Source of the DNA: Galbibacter orientalis DSM 19592
GTDB lineage: Bacteria > Bacteroidota > Bacteroidia > Flavobacteriales > Flavobacteriaceae
Direction: 5' to 3'
Length of the DNA: 64,000 nt
Assembly (NCBI RefSeq): GCF_000260115.1
Contig: NZ_JH651379.1
Coordinates: 1,802,501 to 1,866,500 of the forward strand
Part shown: in pieces, positions 56,027 to 64,000 of the stretch
Position numbering within the stretch: position 1 is the stretch's first letter
Layout of the letters: every line of letters begins with the position of its first letter
Notes under the pieces: model-generated
Database searches by the model: none
What the model was told of the DNA's origin: nothing
What the model saw: only the letters and a program-made list of their open reading frames with translations
Made by a program: the position numbers and the translations under genes

Positions 56027-56094
56027 GTTTAATTCTTCAACATCTGCTTTTTAGTCTATCTAAGGGCTCTGCGTCGAAATGAGTTAATTTGATT
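56027..56094 (+). repeat. Dispersed multi-hairpin repeat, fragment j
   Basis: A partial and diverged copy: GGTTTAATTCTTC...AAGGGCTCTGCGTCGAAATGA followed by ...TTTGATT. The 3' hairpin is missing. Confidence 0.55.
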
Positions 56095-56142
56095 CAAAGT
56101 ACATTTTAACACTTTACCGTTTTATCAGCTGAACACCTTATC

Positions 56143-56823
56143 TTAAAACTCCGTATCTAATTTAATGTAATCTAAAAACTCTCTTCTAACAGCTGGATCT
56201 TTAAACTTTCCACCAAATTCTGCAGTTACCGTGCTGCTTTCAATATCTCTAATTCCTCGAGAGTTTACACATAGGTGTTTAGCATCAATCACACAGGCAA
56301 CATCTTTAGTACCAAGCGCTCTTTGAAGTTCTTGAACAACTTGCATAGTCATACGTTCTTGTACTTGTGGACGTTTTGCGTAATAATCAACAATTCTATT
56401 CATTTTTGAAAGTCCAACAACACTTCCGTTAGAGATATAAGCAATGTGTGCTCTACCAACAATTGGTAATAAATGGTGCTCACATGTAGAGTATACAGTA
56501 ATGTTTTTTTCCACAAGCATTTCCCCATATTTGTATTTATTGGAGAATGTAGAAGCTTTTGGTTTTCTATCTGGGTGTAATCCAGCAAAAATTTCTTTTA
56601 CAAACATTTTAGCAACTCTCCTAGGAGTTCCTCGTAAACTATCGTCTGTTAAATCCAAACCTAAAGTCTCCATAATATTATAGACTTGAGATTCTATTTG
56701 TTCTATTTTTTCATCATCAGATATGTCAAAAGCATCTTTTCTCATAGGAGTTTCCGCTGCAGATGATACATGGTCGTTACCCAATTCTTCAAAATGATCT
56801 TCTAAAGCTTTATCTATTTTCAT
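56143..56823 (-). CDS. folE: GTP cyclohydrolase I
   Basis: A 226-residue enzyme that converts GTP to 7,8-dihydroneopterin triphosphate for folate synthesis. The zinc-binding residues are Cys114 and His117 in STCEHHLLP and Cys185 in HLCVNSRG. The active-site VGLSKMNRIVDYYAKRPQVQERMT segment is present. An N-terminal extension of about 40 acidic residues (before KIEQIESQVYNIMETLG) is common in Bacteroidota. It would be the first gene of the run toward cysS, although a broken gene and about 550 bp separate them. A dispersed repeat copy lies directly upstream. Confidence 0.96.
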   Translation of the reverse strand: MKIDKALEDHFEELGNDHVSSAAETPMRKDAFDISDDEKIEQIESQVYNIMETLGLDLTDDSLRGTPRRVAKMFVKEIFAGLHPDRKPKASTFSNKYKYGEMLVEKNITVYSTCEHHLLPIVGRAHIAYISNGSVVGLSKMNRIVDYYAKRPQVQERMTMQVVQELQRALGTKDVACVIDAKHLCVNSRGIRDIESSTVTAEFGGKFKDPAVRREFLDYIKLDTEF

Positions 56824-56845
56824 ATGTTTATTTTTATTGCTTTTT

Positions 56846-56946
56846 AAACCCTCATTGAGGGTTTTATTCCCCGACGTTCTACGTCGAAATGGATTAAAAT
56901 ATTTTTCCTTTGAATACCTCGTAGGCTTGCCTCGAGGTAGTTGATT
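56846..56946 (+). repeat. Dispersed multi-hairpin repeat, copy g (short form)
   Basis: 101 bp, identical to copy a at 2664-2764 except for one base at position 3 (A for T). The three hairpins CCCTCA/TGAGGG, GACGT/ACGTC and TACCTCG/CGAGGTA are intact. It starts 22 bp upstream of the folE start codon, in the opposite orientation. Confidence 0.92.
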
Positions 56947-56954
56947 GGTTATAT

Positions 56955-57006
56955 AACATCCAAATAATCATTTTGCTGTGTGTCTAACAAATTAGACAAG
57001 GATGCT
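56955..57006 (+). repeat. 52-bp hairpin repeat, copy 2
   Basis: AACATCCAAATAATCATT then TGTGTGTCTAA and TTAGACAAGGATGCTT, the same layout as 21821-21872: CATCC/GGATG outer and GTCTAA/TTAGAC inner pairing. It follows the dispersed repeat directly. Confidence 0.75.
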
Positions 57007-57270
57007 TTTATACCATTTTTTAATATGTTTTATTACTAACCAACTATATAAAGAGCTTAATCGTATAACTATAAAAGCGTAAAAGTTGGCAATAAAAAAA
57101 ATTGACAGCAAAGATACATATTTATAGCCTATTAACGTTAATATTGTGGTAAGTTGCATTCATTTTATTTTTTATCAACCTACCTAACATAACTAATAAA
57201 GAGATTAGCTCCTTTTTTGTTAGTTGTATTTTTATTTGAAACCTTTCAAATATGTAAAAGACATTTTACT

Positions 57271-57386
57271 TGATAATCGAGATTTAAGTGCTCTAAAGCT
57301 TGCCTTGAGTTTGCAGAAAGGCTTGCGTCGAAATATTTTTTAGGATTTTCTTTTAACGCCTCGGAAGCTTGCTCTGAGGTAGTTTA
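57271..57386 (+). repeat. Dispersed multi-hairpin repeat, diverged copy i
   Basis: A long-form copy with many changes: TGATAATCGAG at the 5' end, AAGCTTGCC...AAGGCTTGCGTCGAAATATT in the middle and CGCCTCGGAAGCTTGCTCTG then AGGTAGTTTA at the 3' end. The rest of the gap 57007-57445 has nothing I can support apart from AT-rich DNA. Confidence 0.6.
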
Positions 57387-57445
57387 TTATAAAACGATAA
57401 TTTACCTAAACTGATGCTTTTAATTTTTAAATATTAAGATTTTAA

Positions 57446-57877
57446 ATGAAGGATCAAACAATTATTGAAGAAATAGCTGTAAATGCAAAAATAGAGAAGG
57501 TATGGGAAGCTATAACAATGCCTGAAAAAATGAAACAATGGTATTTTGAGGTGCATAACTTTAAACTAGAACGAGGAAATGAGTTTTATTTTTACGAACC
57601 AAATGGTACAAATTTTAAGCATGTTTGTAAAGTAATAGATGTAGTGCCGGGTAAGAGAATTCGCCATTCTTGGAGTTATCCAGAATATTCAAAAGGGATT
57701 TCTATAGTAACGTGGAAATTAACAGCTAAAGAAAATGTTACCTATATAAGATTAAGTCATAGTGGAATTGAAAATTTTTCGGATGCAGGCTCCGATTTGG
57801 CTTATGATAATTTTAAAGCAGGATGGGGAGAGATAGTACAAAAATGTTTCCCAGAATTTTTAAAAGATAATAGGTAA
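57446..57877 (+). CDS. SRPBCC (AHSA1-type) domain protein
   Basis: A 143-residue protein with the START/AHSA1 fold. The pattern IIEEIAVNAKIEKVWEAITMPEKMKQWYF opens the domain, WSYPEYSKGISIVTWKLTA marks the central strands and VTYIRLSHSGIE the late ones; the long final helix contains GWGEIVQKCFPEFL. Members bind hydrophobic ligands or act as Hsp90 co-chaperone-like proteins; the ligand is not known here. The next gene starts a few dozen bases downstream on the same strand and may be co-transcribed. Confidence 0.85.
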   Translation: MKDQTIIEEIAVNAKIEKVWEAITMPEKMKQWYFEVHNFKLERGNEFYFYEPNGTNFKHVCKVIDVVPGKRIRHSWSYPEYSKGISIVTWKLTAKENVTYIRLSHSGIENFSDAGSDLAYDNFKAGWGEIVQKCFPEFLKDNR

Positions 57878-57927
57878 TTCGTTTGCAATGGAATAAGTAT
57901 CTTTATAGATATAAATTATACATTCCA

Positions 57928-58851
57928 ATGCTCATATCCAAAAAAGTTAACATCTATAGAATTTTAAGCGGAACGTGGCGACATTTTTTTTATGAAATTG
58001 TTGCCTGTGTTTCTGCTTATTTTGTGTACAGATATGTAGAGTCTATTCATGTTTTTGACTCCATAATTGTTTCGAGTATTATTCCTACAATTTTAGGTAC
58101 CGCACTAGCATTTTTTATAGGTTTTAATAATAATCAGGCATACGACCGTTGGTGGGAAGCTAGAAAAATTTGGGGAGCATTAGTAAATGATTCCAGAAGC
58201 TGGGCAAGACAAGTTTTCTATTATATTGAAGATTTGGGGAGTTCTTCGGATCTAATTAATCCCATAAAAGTAAAATTGATTTACCGACATATAGCATTCC
58301 TTTATGCTTTAAAAGATAACCTTCGAAACGATGCGGAAGAGCAATACCGAATTTATTTGTCGGCGGAAGATTATGAAGCTATCAGTAAAGAATCGAATAA
58401 GGCAAATGCCCTATTGAATTTACAAACCAAAGATATTGAAGCGCTCAGTAAAAATAAATCTATTGATGGATTTAAGTTTTTGGAGCTTAATAAAATGCTT
58501 GTGAATTTTTGTGATGAAATGGGAATGTCTGAACGTATTAAAAATACAGTTTTTCCAACAACTTATAATTTTTACACGCGTGTATTTGTGTGGATTTTTA
58601 TAATTAGTGTAACATGGTCGGCTGTAGACGATATGGGAGCATGGTCAATTATTGTAGGGATACTTGTAGGTTATATTTTCTTGACTACACATAAAATTGG
58701 AATGGCGCTTTTAAATCCGTTTGATAATATTCCAACGGGAATTCCTTTAAATCAGATTACGCGAACCATCGAAATAAATTTATTAGAATTATTGAAAGAA
58801 CAAAATATTCCTGAACCTGTTCAAAGTGTAAACGGAGAATATATAATGTAG
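57928..58851 (+). CDS. Bestrophin-family chloride channel-like protein
   Basis: The frame opens at 57883, but the family usually begins with M(L/I)ISKK followed by a Trp-containing amphipathic helix, so I choose the ATG at 57928 (MLISKKVNIYRILSG); 307 residues. Features are the GTWRHFFYEIVACVSAY helix, VSSIIPTILGTALAFFIGFNNNQAYDRWWEARKIWGAL (family core) and the late transmembrane pair VFVWIFIISVTWSAVDD and WSIIVGILVGYIFLTTHKIG, then LLNPFDNIPTGIPLNQITRTIEIN. Bacterial homologues form pentameric ion channels. It lies 7 bp before the methyltransferase gene. Confidence 0.88.
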   Translation: MLISKKVNIYRILSGTWRHFFYEIVACVSAYFVYRYVESIHVFDSIIVSSIIPTILGTALAFFIGFNNNQAYDRWWEARKIWGALVNDSRSWARQVFYYIEDLGSSSDLINPIKVKLIYRHIAFLYALKDNLRNDAEEQYRIYLSAEDYEAISKESNKANALLNLQTKDIEALSKNKSIDGFKFLELNKMLVNFCDEMGMSERIKNTVFPTTYNFYTRVFVWIFIISVTWSAVDDMGAWSIIVGILVGYIFLTTHKIGMALLNPFDNIPTGIPLNQITRTIEINLLELLKEQNIPEPVQSVNGEYIM

Positions 58852-58858
58852 TTTTTAA

Positions 58859-59524
58859 ATGAAGAAGTCTGATTTAGATATAATTGCATCTCAATTAGAA
58901 AACCCTAAAGGAGCTAAAGGTCTAGAAATGGGAGATATGATGCATGCTACAAATATAGAAATGACTAAAAGTGCAATTGCTGCACTTTCTATAGAAAATA
59001 AGGATGAAGTTTTAGAAATAGGACATGGTAATGCAAAGCATCTAAAAGAAATTTATTCTCAAGCCAATAATTTGCAGTATTCTGGAATAGATATTTCTGA
59101 TGTAATGCATAAAGAGGCTATAAAAAATGCTGAAGCTATAAATGCAGAGGCTAAATTTTATTTATATAATGGAGGGGAATTTCCTTTTCAAGAGGAAGTT
59201 TTTAATAAAATATTTACGGTAAATACAATTTATTTTTGGAAAGAACCTTCTAATTTTTTAGATGAAATATATAGGGTAATGCGTCCAAAAGGGATTTTTA
59301 CAATTTGTTATGCTCAAAAAGATTTTATGAAGCGCTTGCCTTTTGTAAATGAAAAATTCAAGTTGTATAATAATGAAGATATAAAAGATTTAATTTTAAA
59401 GTCGAAGTTTTTATTGGAGGATATTATAAATAAAAGTGAAGAAGTTAAATCTAAAACAGGAGAAGTTGTAACTCGCAACTACTCTGTAGCGATTTTGAAA
59501 AAAGAGATGTTTTCTAAAGAATAA
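58859..59524 (+). CDS. SAM-dependent methyltransferase (class I)
   Basis: A 221-residue soluble enzyme. Motif I is VLEIGHGNAKHLKEI (near 55-69), motif II GIDISDVMH, and the catalytic-side segment KIFTVNTIYFWKEPSNFLDE corresponds to motifs III/IV; the RPKGIFTICYAQK strand is typical for a Methyltransf_11-type fold. Substrate is unknown. It is close behind the bestrophin gene (7 bp), so they are probably one transcript. Confidence 0.85.
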   Translation: MKKSDLDIIASQLENPKGAKGLEMGDMMHATNIEMTKSAIAALSIENKDEVLEIGHGNAKHLKEIYSQANNLQYSGIDISDVMHKEAIKNAEAINAEAKFYLYNGGEFPFQEEVFNKIFTVNTIYFWKEPSNFLDEIYRVMRPKGIFTICYAQKDFMKRLPFVNEKFKLYNNEDIKDLILKSKFLLEDIINKSEEVKSKTGEVVTRNYSVAILKKEMFSKE

Positions 59525-59665
59525 ATAAAGAGTATGATGTTTAACGTGAGTTCGACATAAAAATTATGAATATATAAGAAAGCTGACCTATTCTATTTAA
59601 AAGGTATTTAGTTGAATCTATTCTATATTTAGATTTATATCAAACGCACGTTATTTAATAAAAAA

Positions 59666-59700
59666 AACTCATTTAAGTTAGGCTAAAACTTAAATGAGTT
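59666..59700. terminator. Long terminator between the methyltransferase and the porin gene
   Basis: AACTCATTTAAGTT (59666-59679) pairs perfectly over 14 bp with AACTTAAATGAGTT (59687-59700). On the minus strand it is followed by a long T run, so it ends the porin transcript; on the plus strand the T run is poor. Confidence 0.82.
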
Positions 59701-59724
59701 TGAAATATGTTGTATAGATACTTT

Positions 59725-59849
59725 AATCCCTTATTGAGGGTTGTTTTGTCCCCCCAAAAGCCTGTCCAGAGTTTACCGAAGGGCTCTAGGTTAAAATGGA
59801 TTAGAATATTTTTCTTTGAATACCTCGTAGGCTTGTCTCGAGTTTATTT
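59725..59849 (+). repeat. Dispersed multi-hairpin repeat, copy h (long form, truncated end)
   Basis: Starts AATCCCTTATTGAGGG, carries AAAGCCTGTCC...GAAGGGCTC and reaches TTGTCTCGAG, then the usual GTAGTTGATT end is replaced directly by the porin 3' end. It lies in the 3' untranslated region of the porin gene, in antisense orientation. Confidence 0.82.
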
Positions 59850-61382
59850 TTATAAATTAAAAGTAAGCGATAAAGTTACGTTTGTATTTTTATTATCAAT
59901 TGCAGCAACAGAGGTAAGTCCTGTGTTGTATAATTGAACGTTATAATCTCTATATGCTTGACTAAATCCTAAGTCTAATTTTGTAGCACCAAAACTATAA
60001 CCAGCACCTAAAGAATATCCGTTAAGATTTCCCATGGTAAATTCATCTTTATATGGGCTACCTTCGAAGCGGTATCCGCCTCTAAAACTAAATCTTTTAA
60101 CTCTAAATTCTCCACCAACTCTAACCGTAGAAACAGCTTGAAATTCATTCTCAATAACACGATTTTCTTCAGCAAAAAAAGAATCGAAAGTTGGTTTTAA
60201 TTTAGCGTTAGACATGTCTTGATAGGTATAATCTAAACTTAATAGTCCATAAGGGCCAAAAATAAAAGCCATACTTCCAGTTAATTTACCGGGAATGTAG
60301 ATGTCGTAATCCGGAAAAATAATAGAACTATTTGGAGTGGCTTCAGAATATGTAGCCTCAGTATCTCCTGGATTTGCTAAAAAGTCGGTATTTATGTTTT
60401 GAAATAATTCATCGGTCATTCCATACCATGTAGGAGATTGGTAACTTGCTCCAACACGTACCATATTACTTAGTTTAGCAATTCCTCCAATATTAAAAGA
60501 GAATCCATTTCCGTAGGTATATAAATCGTTATCAAATTGGACATATTGTAATTTAGAATCAGAATCGTATCCATACTCATCAAACTGAGAGATTCTTCTG
60601 CGTTCTAAGCTGTGGAAATTCAAACCAAAACCTAAATAAATGTTATCTGTGTATTGAGAAGCAAAGTTTAAAGTATATTTACTGTCATAACCAGAAGTTA
60701 TTACTAATTGTTCTTGACCTATACCATTTGCGTAGCTTGCGTTTGAAACATAATTTGTTTCATCAGGATTATCGGTGGTAGCAGGGTCAATAATATAATT
60801 TTGATATCCTAAAAAACCTTGTTGTGCATTGTAGCCTAAATCGCGACCTATATTGATATATGCTTGTGTTATGTTCTCATTATCTAAAGGCTCTAAATTC
60901 CCTACTTTGTAGCCGTCTGCATTATTTAAAAAATAGTTGGCTATAGAAGTGTTTCCAGTTCCAATAGCTAAAAACTCATTTTCAAAATTATTATTTAACT
61001 CGTAATTAAAAGCCATGGTAAATTTTTTCCATGGAGAAGAAGTGTTTCCGTTATTAAAAACTAAAACACCTCCAATTTGATTAAGTTTTAACTGAGAAAA
61101 ATCTGTGTTACTTTCACCGTCAAAATAGCGAGTGTTGTTATTAATATTATAATTCGCCATAGAAATAGTGAATGCAGTATTTGTAAAAACGGCCGACCCT
61201 GCAGGGTTGATGTTTATGGCAGACATGTCGCCACCTAATGCCCCAAAGGCTCCACTCATACTTTGGTAGCGGGCAGTACCATTTAGATTGTCACTACCAT
61301 ATAGAGCTACGTCATTTCGATTTTGTGCAAAAGCACCTACAGCGAATATGAAAGTCGCCAAAAATAAAATTTGATTTCTCAT
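59850..61382 (-). CDS. FadL/OmpP1-type outer-membrane transporter
   Basis: The frame opens at 61448, but the signal peptide MRNQILFLATFIFAVGAFAQ starts at the ATG at 61380-61382, giving 510 residues. The conserved start DVALYGSDNLNGTARYQSMS then GAFGALGGDMSAININPAGS (P- or S-like hatch region of OmpP1/FadL proteins) and the long barrel with periodic strands ending NVTLSLTFNL are visible. FadL proteins carry long-chain fatty acids or other hydrophobic compounds across the outer membrane; substrate is unknown here. The gene is followed by the dispersed repeat (59725-59849) and the terminator at 59666-59700. Confidence 0.85.
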   Translation of the reverse strand: MRNQILFLATFIFAVGAFAQNRNDVALYGSDNLNGTARYQSMSGAFGALGGDMSAININPAGSAVFTNTAFTISMANYNINNNTRYFDGESNTDFSQLKLNQIGGVLVFNNGNTSSPWKKFTMAFNYELNNNFENEFLAIGTGNTSIANYFLNNADGYKVGNLEPLDNENITQAYINIGRDLGYNAQQGFLGYQNYIIDPATTDNPDETNYVSNASYANGIGQEQLVITSGYDSKYTLNFASQYTDNIYLGFGLNFHSLERRRISQFDEYGYDSDSKLQYVQFDNDLYTYGNGFSFNIGGIAKLSNMVRVGASYQSPTWYGMTDELFQNINTDFLANPGDTEATYSEATPNSSIIFPDYDIYIPGKLTGSMAFIFGPYGLLSLDYTYQDMSNAKLKPTFDSFFAEENRVIENEFQAVSTVRVGGEFRVKRFSFRGGYRFEGSPYKDEFTMGNLNGYSLGAGYSFGATKLDLGFSQAYRDYNVQLYNTGLTSVAAIDNKNTNVTLSLTFNL

Positions 61383-61475
61383 TTGATTCCTATGTATTCG
61401 GTAATTTAATTCTATTAAGTTGTAGTGTAGTTTGAAAAAGGCTTGCAAACTTTAAGAAGGCAAGCCTTTGTGTTT

Positions 61476-62690
61476 TTATCTACCTCTTCCACCGCTTCTA
61501 GAGCCACCACCTCTAGAGCCACCACCGCTAGAAGATCTGGAGCTACCTCCGCTAGATCTTGAGAAAGAACCGCTACTTCTGCTGGAAGACGATCTAGAAT
61601 AGCTAGAGTTGCTTCTGTTAGAAGAAGATGATCTAGAATAACTAGAGTTACTTCTGCTAGAGGATGTAGGTCTTGAATAGCTAGAATTGCTTCTGCTAGA
61701 AGAAGAAGATCTAGAATATCCATTAGTACTTCTATTTGTTGTTGTACTTCTTGAAGAAGAATTTGCACTTCTAGAATATCCAGAAGTTCTATTGTATCTT
61801 CCTCCATCTACACCAACTCTTGCGCTATTAGAGTATCCGCTTCTGTTAACGCTACTTCTGCTTCTTGTATTACCAGTTTGTGAAGATCTAGAATACCCTC
61901 TAGAAGATCTTGTTGCGGTGTTAGAACGTCTTGCGTTCTCGTTATGACGTGCAATTGCAGCTGTATTTCTTCCGTAGTAACCTCTTCTAGAATTGGTGTA
62001 AGCATATCTATGGTTTCCGTAATATGGTCTGTAGTATCCACCACCATACCAGCCACCGCCGTAACCCCATCCTGGTCTATATGGGTAACCCCATCCCCAG
62101 CTTAGAGCCCAGCCACCGCCGTAAAAGCCACCATACCAGCCGCCACCATAACCCCATGGGCCATAATATCCGCCGTAATAAGGTCCCCAAAATGGGTCGT
62201 ACCAACCGCCGTAACCATATCCGTAACCTCCATATCCATAACCTCCATATCCATAACCCCAATTGTTGGAGTAGACATTTACAACTGTACTCTCAGGATT
62301 TTCTCCCCATCCAGGATTTCCTTCGTTATAGTCTAAAACATAATCTTGAGAGACATCTGTACTGTCTACATCGGTACTAGAATATCCATTAACGTCTGTG
62401 AATATTTCATTTTGTTCTTGGTACTCTATGGCCTGACCTAACATTTCAGCTCTATTATTGAAATAACTTTCATAATCAGTTATAACAACATTAGGTGTGG
62501 TAGTCTGCTTCTGTTGGTTATCATTGGTGTTTTTAGTGTCGTCATAATATGCAATATCATTATCATATATTCCATCATTATCATAGTATGATGCTTGTTC
62601 GTAAGAACCGCATGAACCTACAAGAACTCCAATGACCAAAACAGTCAAACTGACTTTAAAATTTCTAGGAATGTATAGTGTTTTCATCAT
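61476..62690 (-). CDS. Low-complexity Gly/Tyr/Ser/Arg-rich lipoprotein
   Basis: A 404-residue exported lipoprotein. The signal FKVSLTVLVIGVLVGSC has lipobox Cys at about residue 27. An acidic, Asp/Tyr-rich region (28-125) is followed by a Gly/Tyr/Trp-rich region (about 140-240; YGYGGYGYGGYGYGYGGWYD) and a Ser/Arg-rich region (about 250-404) with tandem repeats of SSSRSNSSYSR. It ends GGGSRSGGRGR. The sequence is unlike any enzyme; it resembles adhesive or structural surface proteins. Several antisense frames over it are artefacts of its codon repeats. It is divergent from proS. Its upstream gap to proS holds no clear promoter. Confidence 0.72.
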   Translation of the reverse strand: MMKTLYIPRNFKVSLTVLVIGVLVGSCGSYEQASYYDNDGIYDNDIAYYDDTKNTNDNQQKQTTTPNVVITDYESYFNNRAEMLGQAIEYQEQNEIFTDVNGYSSTDVDSTDVSQDYVLDYNEGNPGWGENPESTVVNVYSNNWGYGYGGYGYGGYGYGYGGWYDPFWGPYYGGYYGPWGYGGGWYGGFYGGGWALSWGWGYPYRPGWGYGGGWYGGGYYRPYYGNHRYAYTNSRRGYYGRNTAAIARHNENARRSNTATRSSRGYSRSSQTGNTRSRSSVNRSGYSNSARVGVDGGRYNRTSGYSRSANSSSRSTTTNRSTNGYSRSSSSSRSNSSYSRPTSSSRSNSSYSRSSSSNRSNSSYSRSSSSRSSGSFSRSSGGSSRSSSGGGSRGGGSRSGGRGR

Positions 62691-62788
62691 TGCAAATATT
62701 TATTGTTGAACATAACAAAAATAGTTAGTTTTGTCAAACTATTTATTACATTTAACTAAGGTGCAAGTTTTGTGCCAAACTACATATA

Positions 62789-64000
62789 ATGGGCAAGAAT
62801 TTAACAAAGAGAAGTGAAGATTATTCAAAATGGTATAACGAGCTGGTTTCCAAGGCAGATCTAGCAGAGAATTCTGCAGTTAGAGGTTGTATGGTTATTA
62901 AGCCTTATGGGTATGCTATTTGGGAGAAAATGCAAGCGCAATTAGATAAGATGTTTAAAGAAACTGGACATGAAAATGCTTATTTTCCATTATTCATTCC
63001 AAAATCATATTTAAGTAAAGAGGCAGCTCATGTTGATGGTTTTGCTAAAGAATGTGCTGTTGTTACTCATTATAGATTAAAGAATGCAGAAGATGGAAGC
63101 GGAGTTATTGTAGATCCAGAGGCTAAATTAGAAGAGGAACTTATTGTGCGTCCAACTTCAGAAACTATTATTTGGGATACTTATAGAAAGTGGATTCAAT
63201 CTTATAGAGATTTACCTATTTTGGTTAATCAATGGGCAAATGTAGTTCGTTGGGAATTGAGAACTCGTATGTTTTTAAGAACATCAGAGTTTTTATGGCA
63301 AGAAGGGCATACTGCACATGAAACTAAAGAAGAAGCTATTAAGGAGGCAGAACAAATGATGCATGTTTATGCAGAATTTGCTGAAACTTTTATGGGAGTT
63401 CCAGTAATAAAAGGTGTTAAAACAGATAGCGAACGTTTTGCTGGTGCTGTAGAAACGTATTGTATTGAAGCGTTAATGCAAGACGGAAAAGCATTGCAAG
63501 CTGGGACATCTCACTTTTTAGGTCAGAATTTTGCAAAAGCTTTTGATGTTAAGTATACCACTAGAGAAGGTAAACAAGAGCATGTATGGGCTACCTCATG
63601 GGGAGTTTCTACAAGATTAATGGGAGCTTTAATTATGATGCATAGTGATGATAACGGATTAGTATTGCCTCCAAAATTGGCACCTATTCAGGTTGTTATT
63701 GTTCCAATACATAAAGGAGAAGAGCAATTGGATGCTATTTCTGAGCGTGTAAATCCATTAGTTAAAGAATTAAGGTCAAAAGGAATTTCTGTAAAATTTG
63801 ATGATAGAGATACTTACAAGCCAGGTTGGAAATTTAATGAGTATGAGTTAAAAGGTGTGCCATTGAGATTGGCTATTGGAATGCGAGACATGGAAAATAA
63901 CACCTATGAATTGGCTCGTAGAGATACGCTTTCTAAGGAAGTGGTTTCTGCAGATGGAGTTGTAGAAAGAATAGAAGGCTTGCTTGATGAGATTCAAGAA
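62789..64000 (+). CDS. proS: Prolyl-tRNA synthetase (N-terminal part, runs off the window)
   Basis: 404 codons are visible and the frame is open to the last base. [20 protein letters not shown] starts a class-II synthetase of the short, archaeal/eukaryotic-like ProRS type used by Bacteroidota, without the bacterial editing insertion. Motif 2 is [28 protein letters not shown], motif 3 is not fully reached but the [16 protein letters not shown] core is seen. The later VVIVPIHKG... begins the anticodon-binding domain. The usual length is about 490 residues, so the missing part is about 85. Charges tRNA-Pro in translation. Confidence 0.95.
   Translation, partial: MGKNLTKRSEDYSKWYNELVSKADLAENSAVRGCMVIKPYGYAIWEKMQAQLDKMFKETGHENAYFPLFIPKSYLSKEAAHVDGFAKECAVVTHYRLKNAEDGSGVIVDPEAKLEEELIVRPTSETIIWDTYRKWIQSYRDLPILVNQWANVVRWELRTRMFLRTSEFLWQEGHTAHETKEEAIKEAEQMMHVYAEFAETFMGVPVIKGVKTDSERFAGAVETYCIEALMQDGKALQAGTSHFLGQNFAKAFDVKYTTREGKQEHVWATSWGVSTRLMGALIMMHSDDNGLVLPPKLAPIQVVIVPIHKGEEQLDAISERVNPLVKELRSKGISVKFDDRDTYKPGWKFNEYELKGVPLRLAIGMRDMENNTYELARRDTLSKEVVSADGVVERIEGLLDEIQE

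Noticed and set aside
61415-62380. Long antisense and shifted frames over the Ser/Arg/Gly/Tyr-rich lipoprotein
   Set aside because: They arise because biased tandem codons keep several frames open; they lack signals or any plausible fold.

Overview
The window is AT-rich and looks like a chromosome segment of a marine-type member of the Flavobacteriaceae (Bacteroidota). The supporting signs are outer-membrane receptors with an N-terminal carboxypeptidase-like domain, a fused SecDF, a cobalamin riboswitch on metE, families such as DUF4494, DUF2911 and DUF6588, promoters with a TAnnTTTG -7 element, and almost no Shine-Dalgarno sequences. I cannot name the genus from sequence alone. No tRNA, rRNA or CRISPR array was seen.

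Layout. 0-9.6 kb: the end of a HipA-like kinase gene, a block of complex repeats, rlmF, DUF4494, htpG, an HdeD-like membrane protein and a run of envelope proteins. 9.6-19.7 kb: an iron/siderophore-type uptake locus with two TonB-dependent receptors, DUF4198, DUF3325 and DUF3649 proteins, a PepSY membrane protein and an AraC regulator. It is interrupted by an IS982-family insertion and carries the remnant of a second AraC gene. 19.7-26.1 kb: a mechanosensitive channel, kdsA, typA, a ROK-type glucokinase and ftsE. 26.5-31.4 kb: a giant TPR protein followed by an outer-membrane barrel without an obvious plug. 31.4-36.6 kb: a FUSC-family gene destroyed by a second, apparently identical IS982 copy and flanked on both sides by complex repeat blocks. 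36.6-52.3 kb: an amidohydrolase, asnB, gyrB, mdh, secDF and riboswitch-controlled metE. 52.3-56.8 kb: a run in the order folE, (broken four-helix gene), cysS, yidD, lgt, DUF192. 56.8-64 kb: SRPBCC, bestrophin, methyltransferase, FadL-like porin, a Ser/Arg/Gly/Tyr-rich lipoprotein and the start of proS.

The least explained material lies between the genes. Three repeat systems stand out: (1) a dispersed, multi-hairpin element of about 100-125 bp whose copies all point the same way whatever the gene direction; (2) modular blocks built from a shared set of short words, including a variable (GATTGAAR)n tract; (3) smaller palindromic elements. Both IS982 insertions are recent by appearance (perfect inverted repeats, intact 7-bp target duplications) and the ancestral gene structures can be rebuilt at base resolution.
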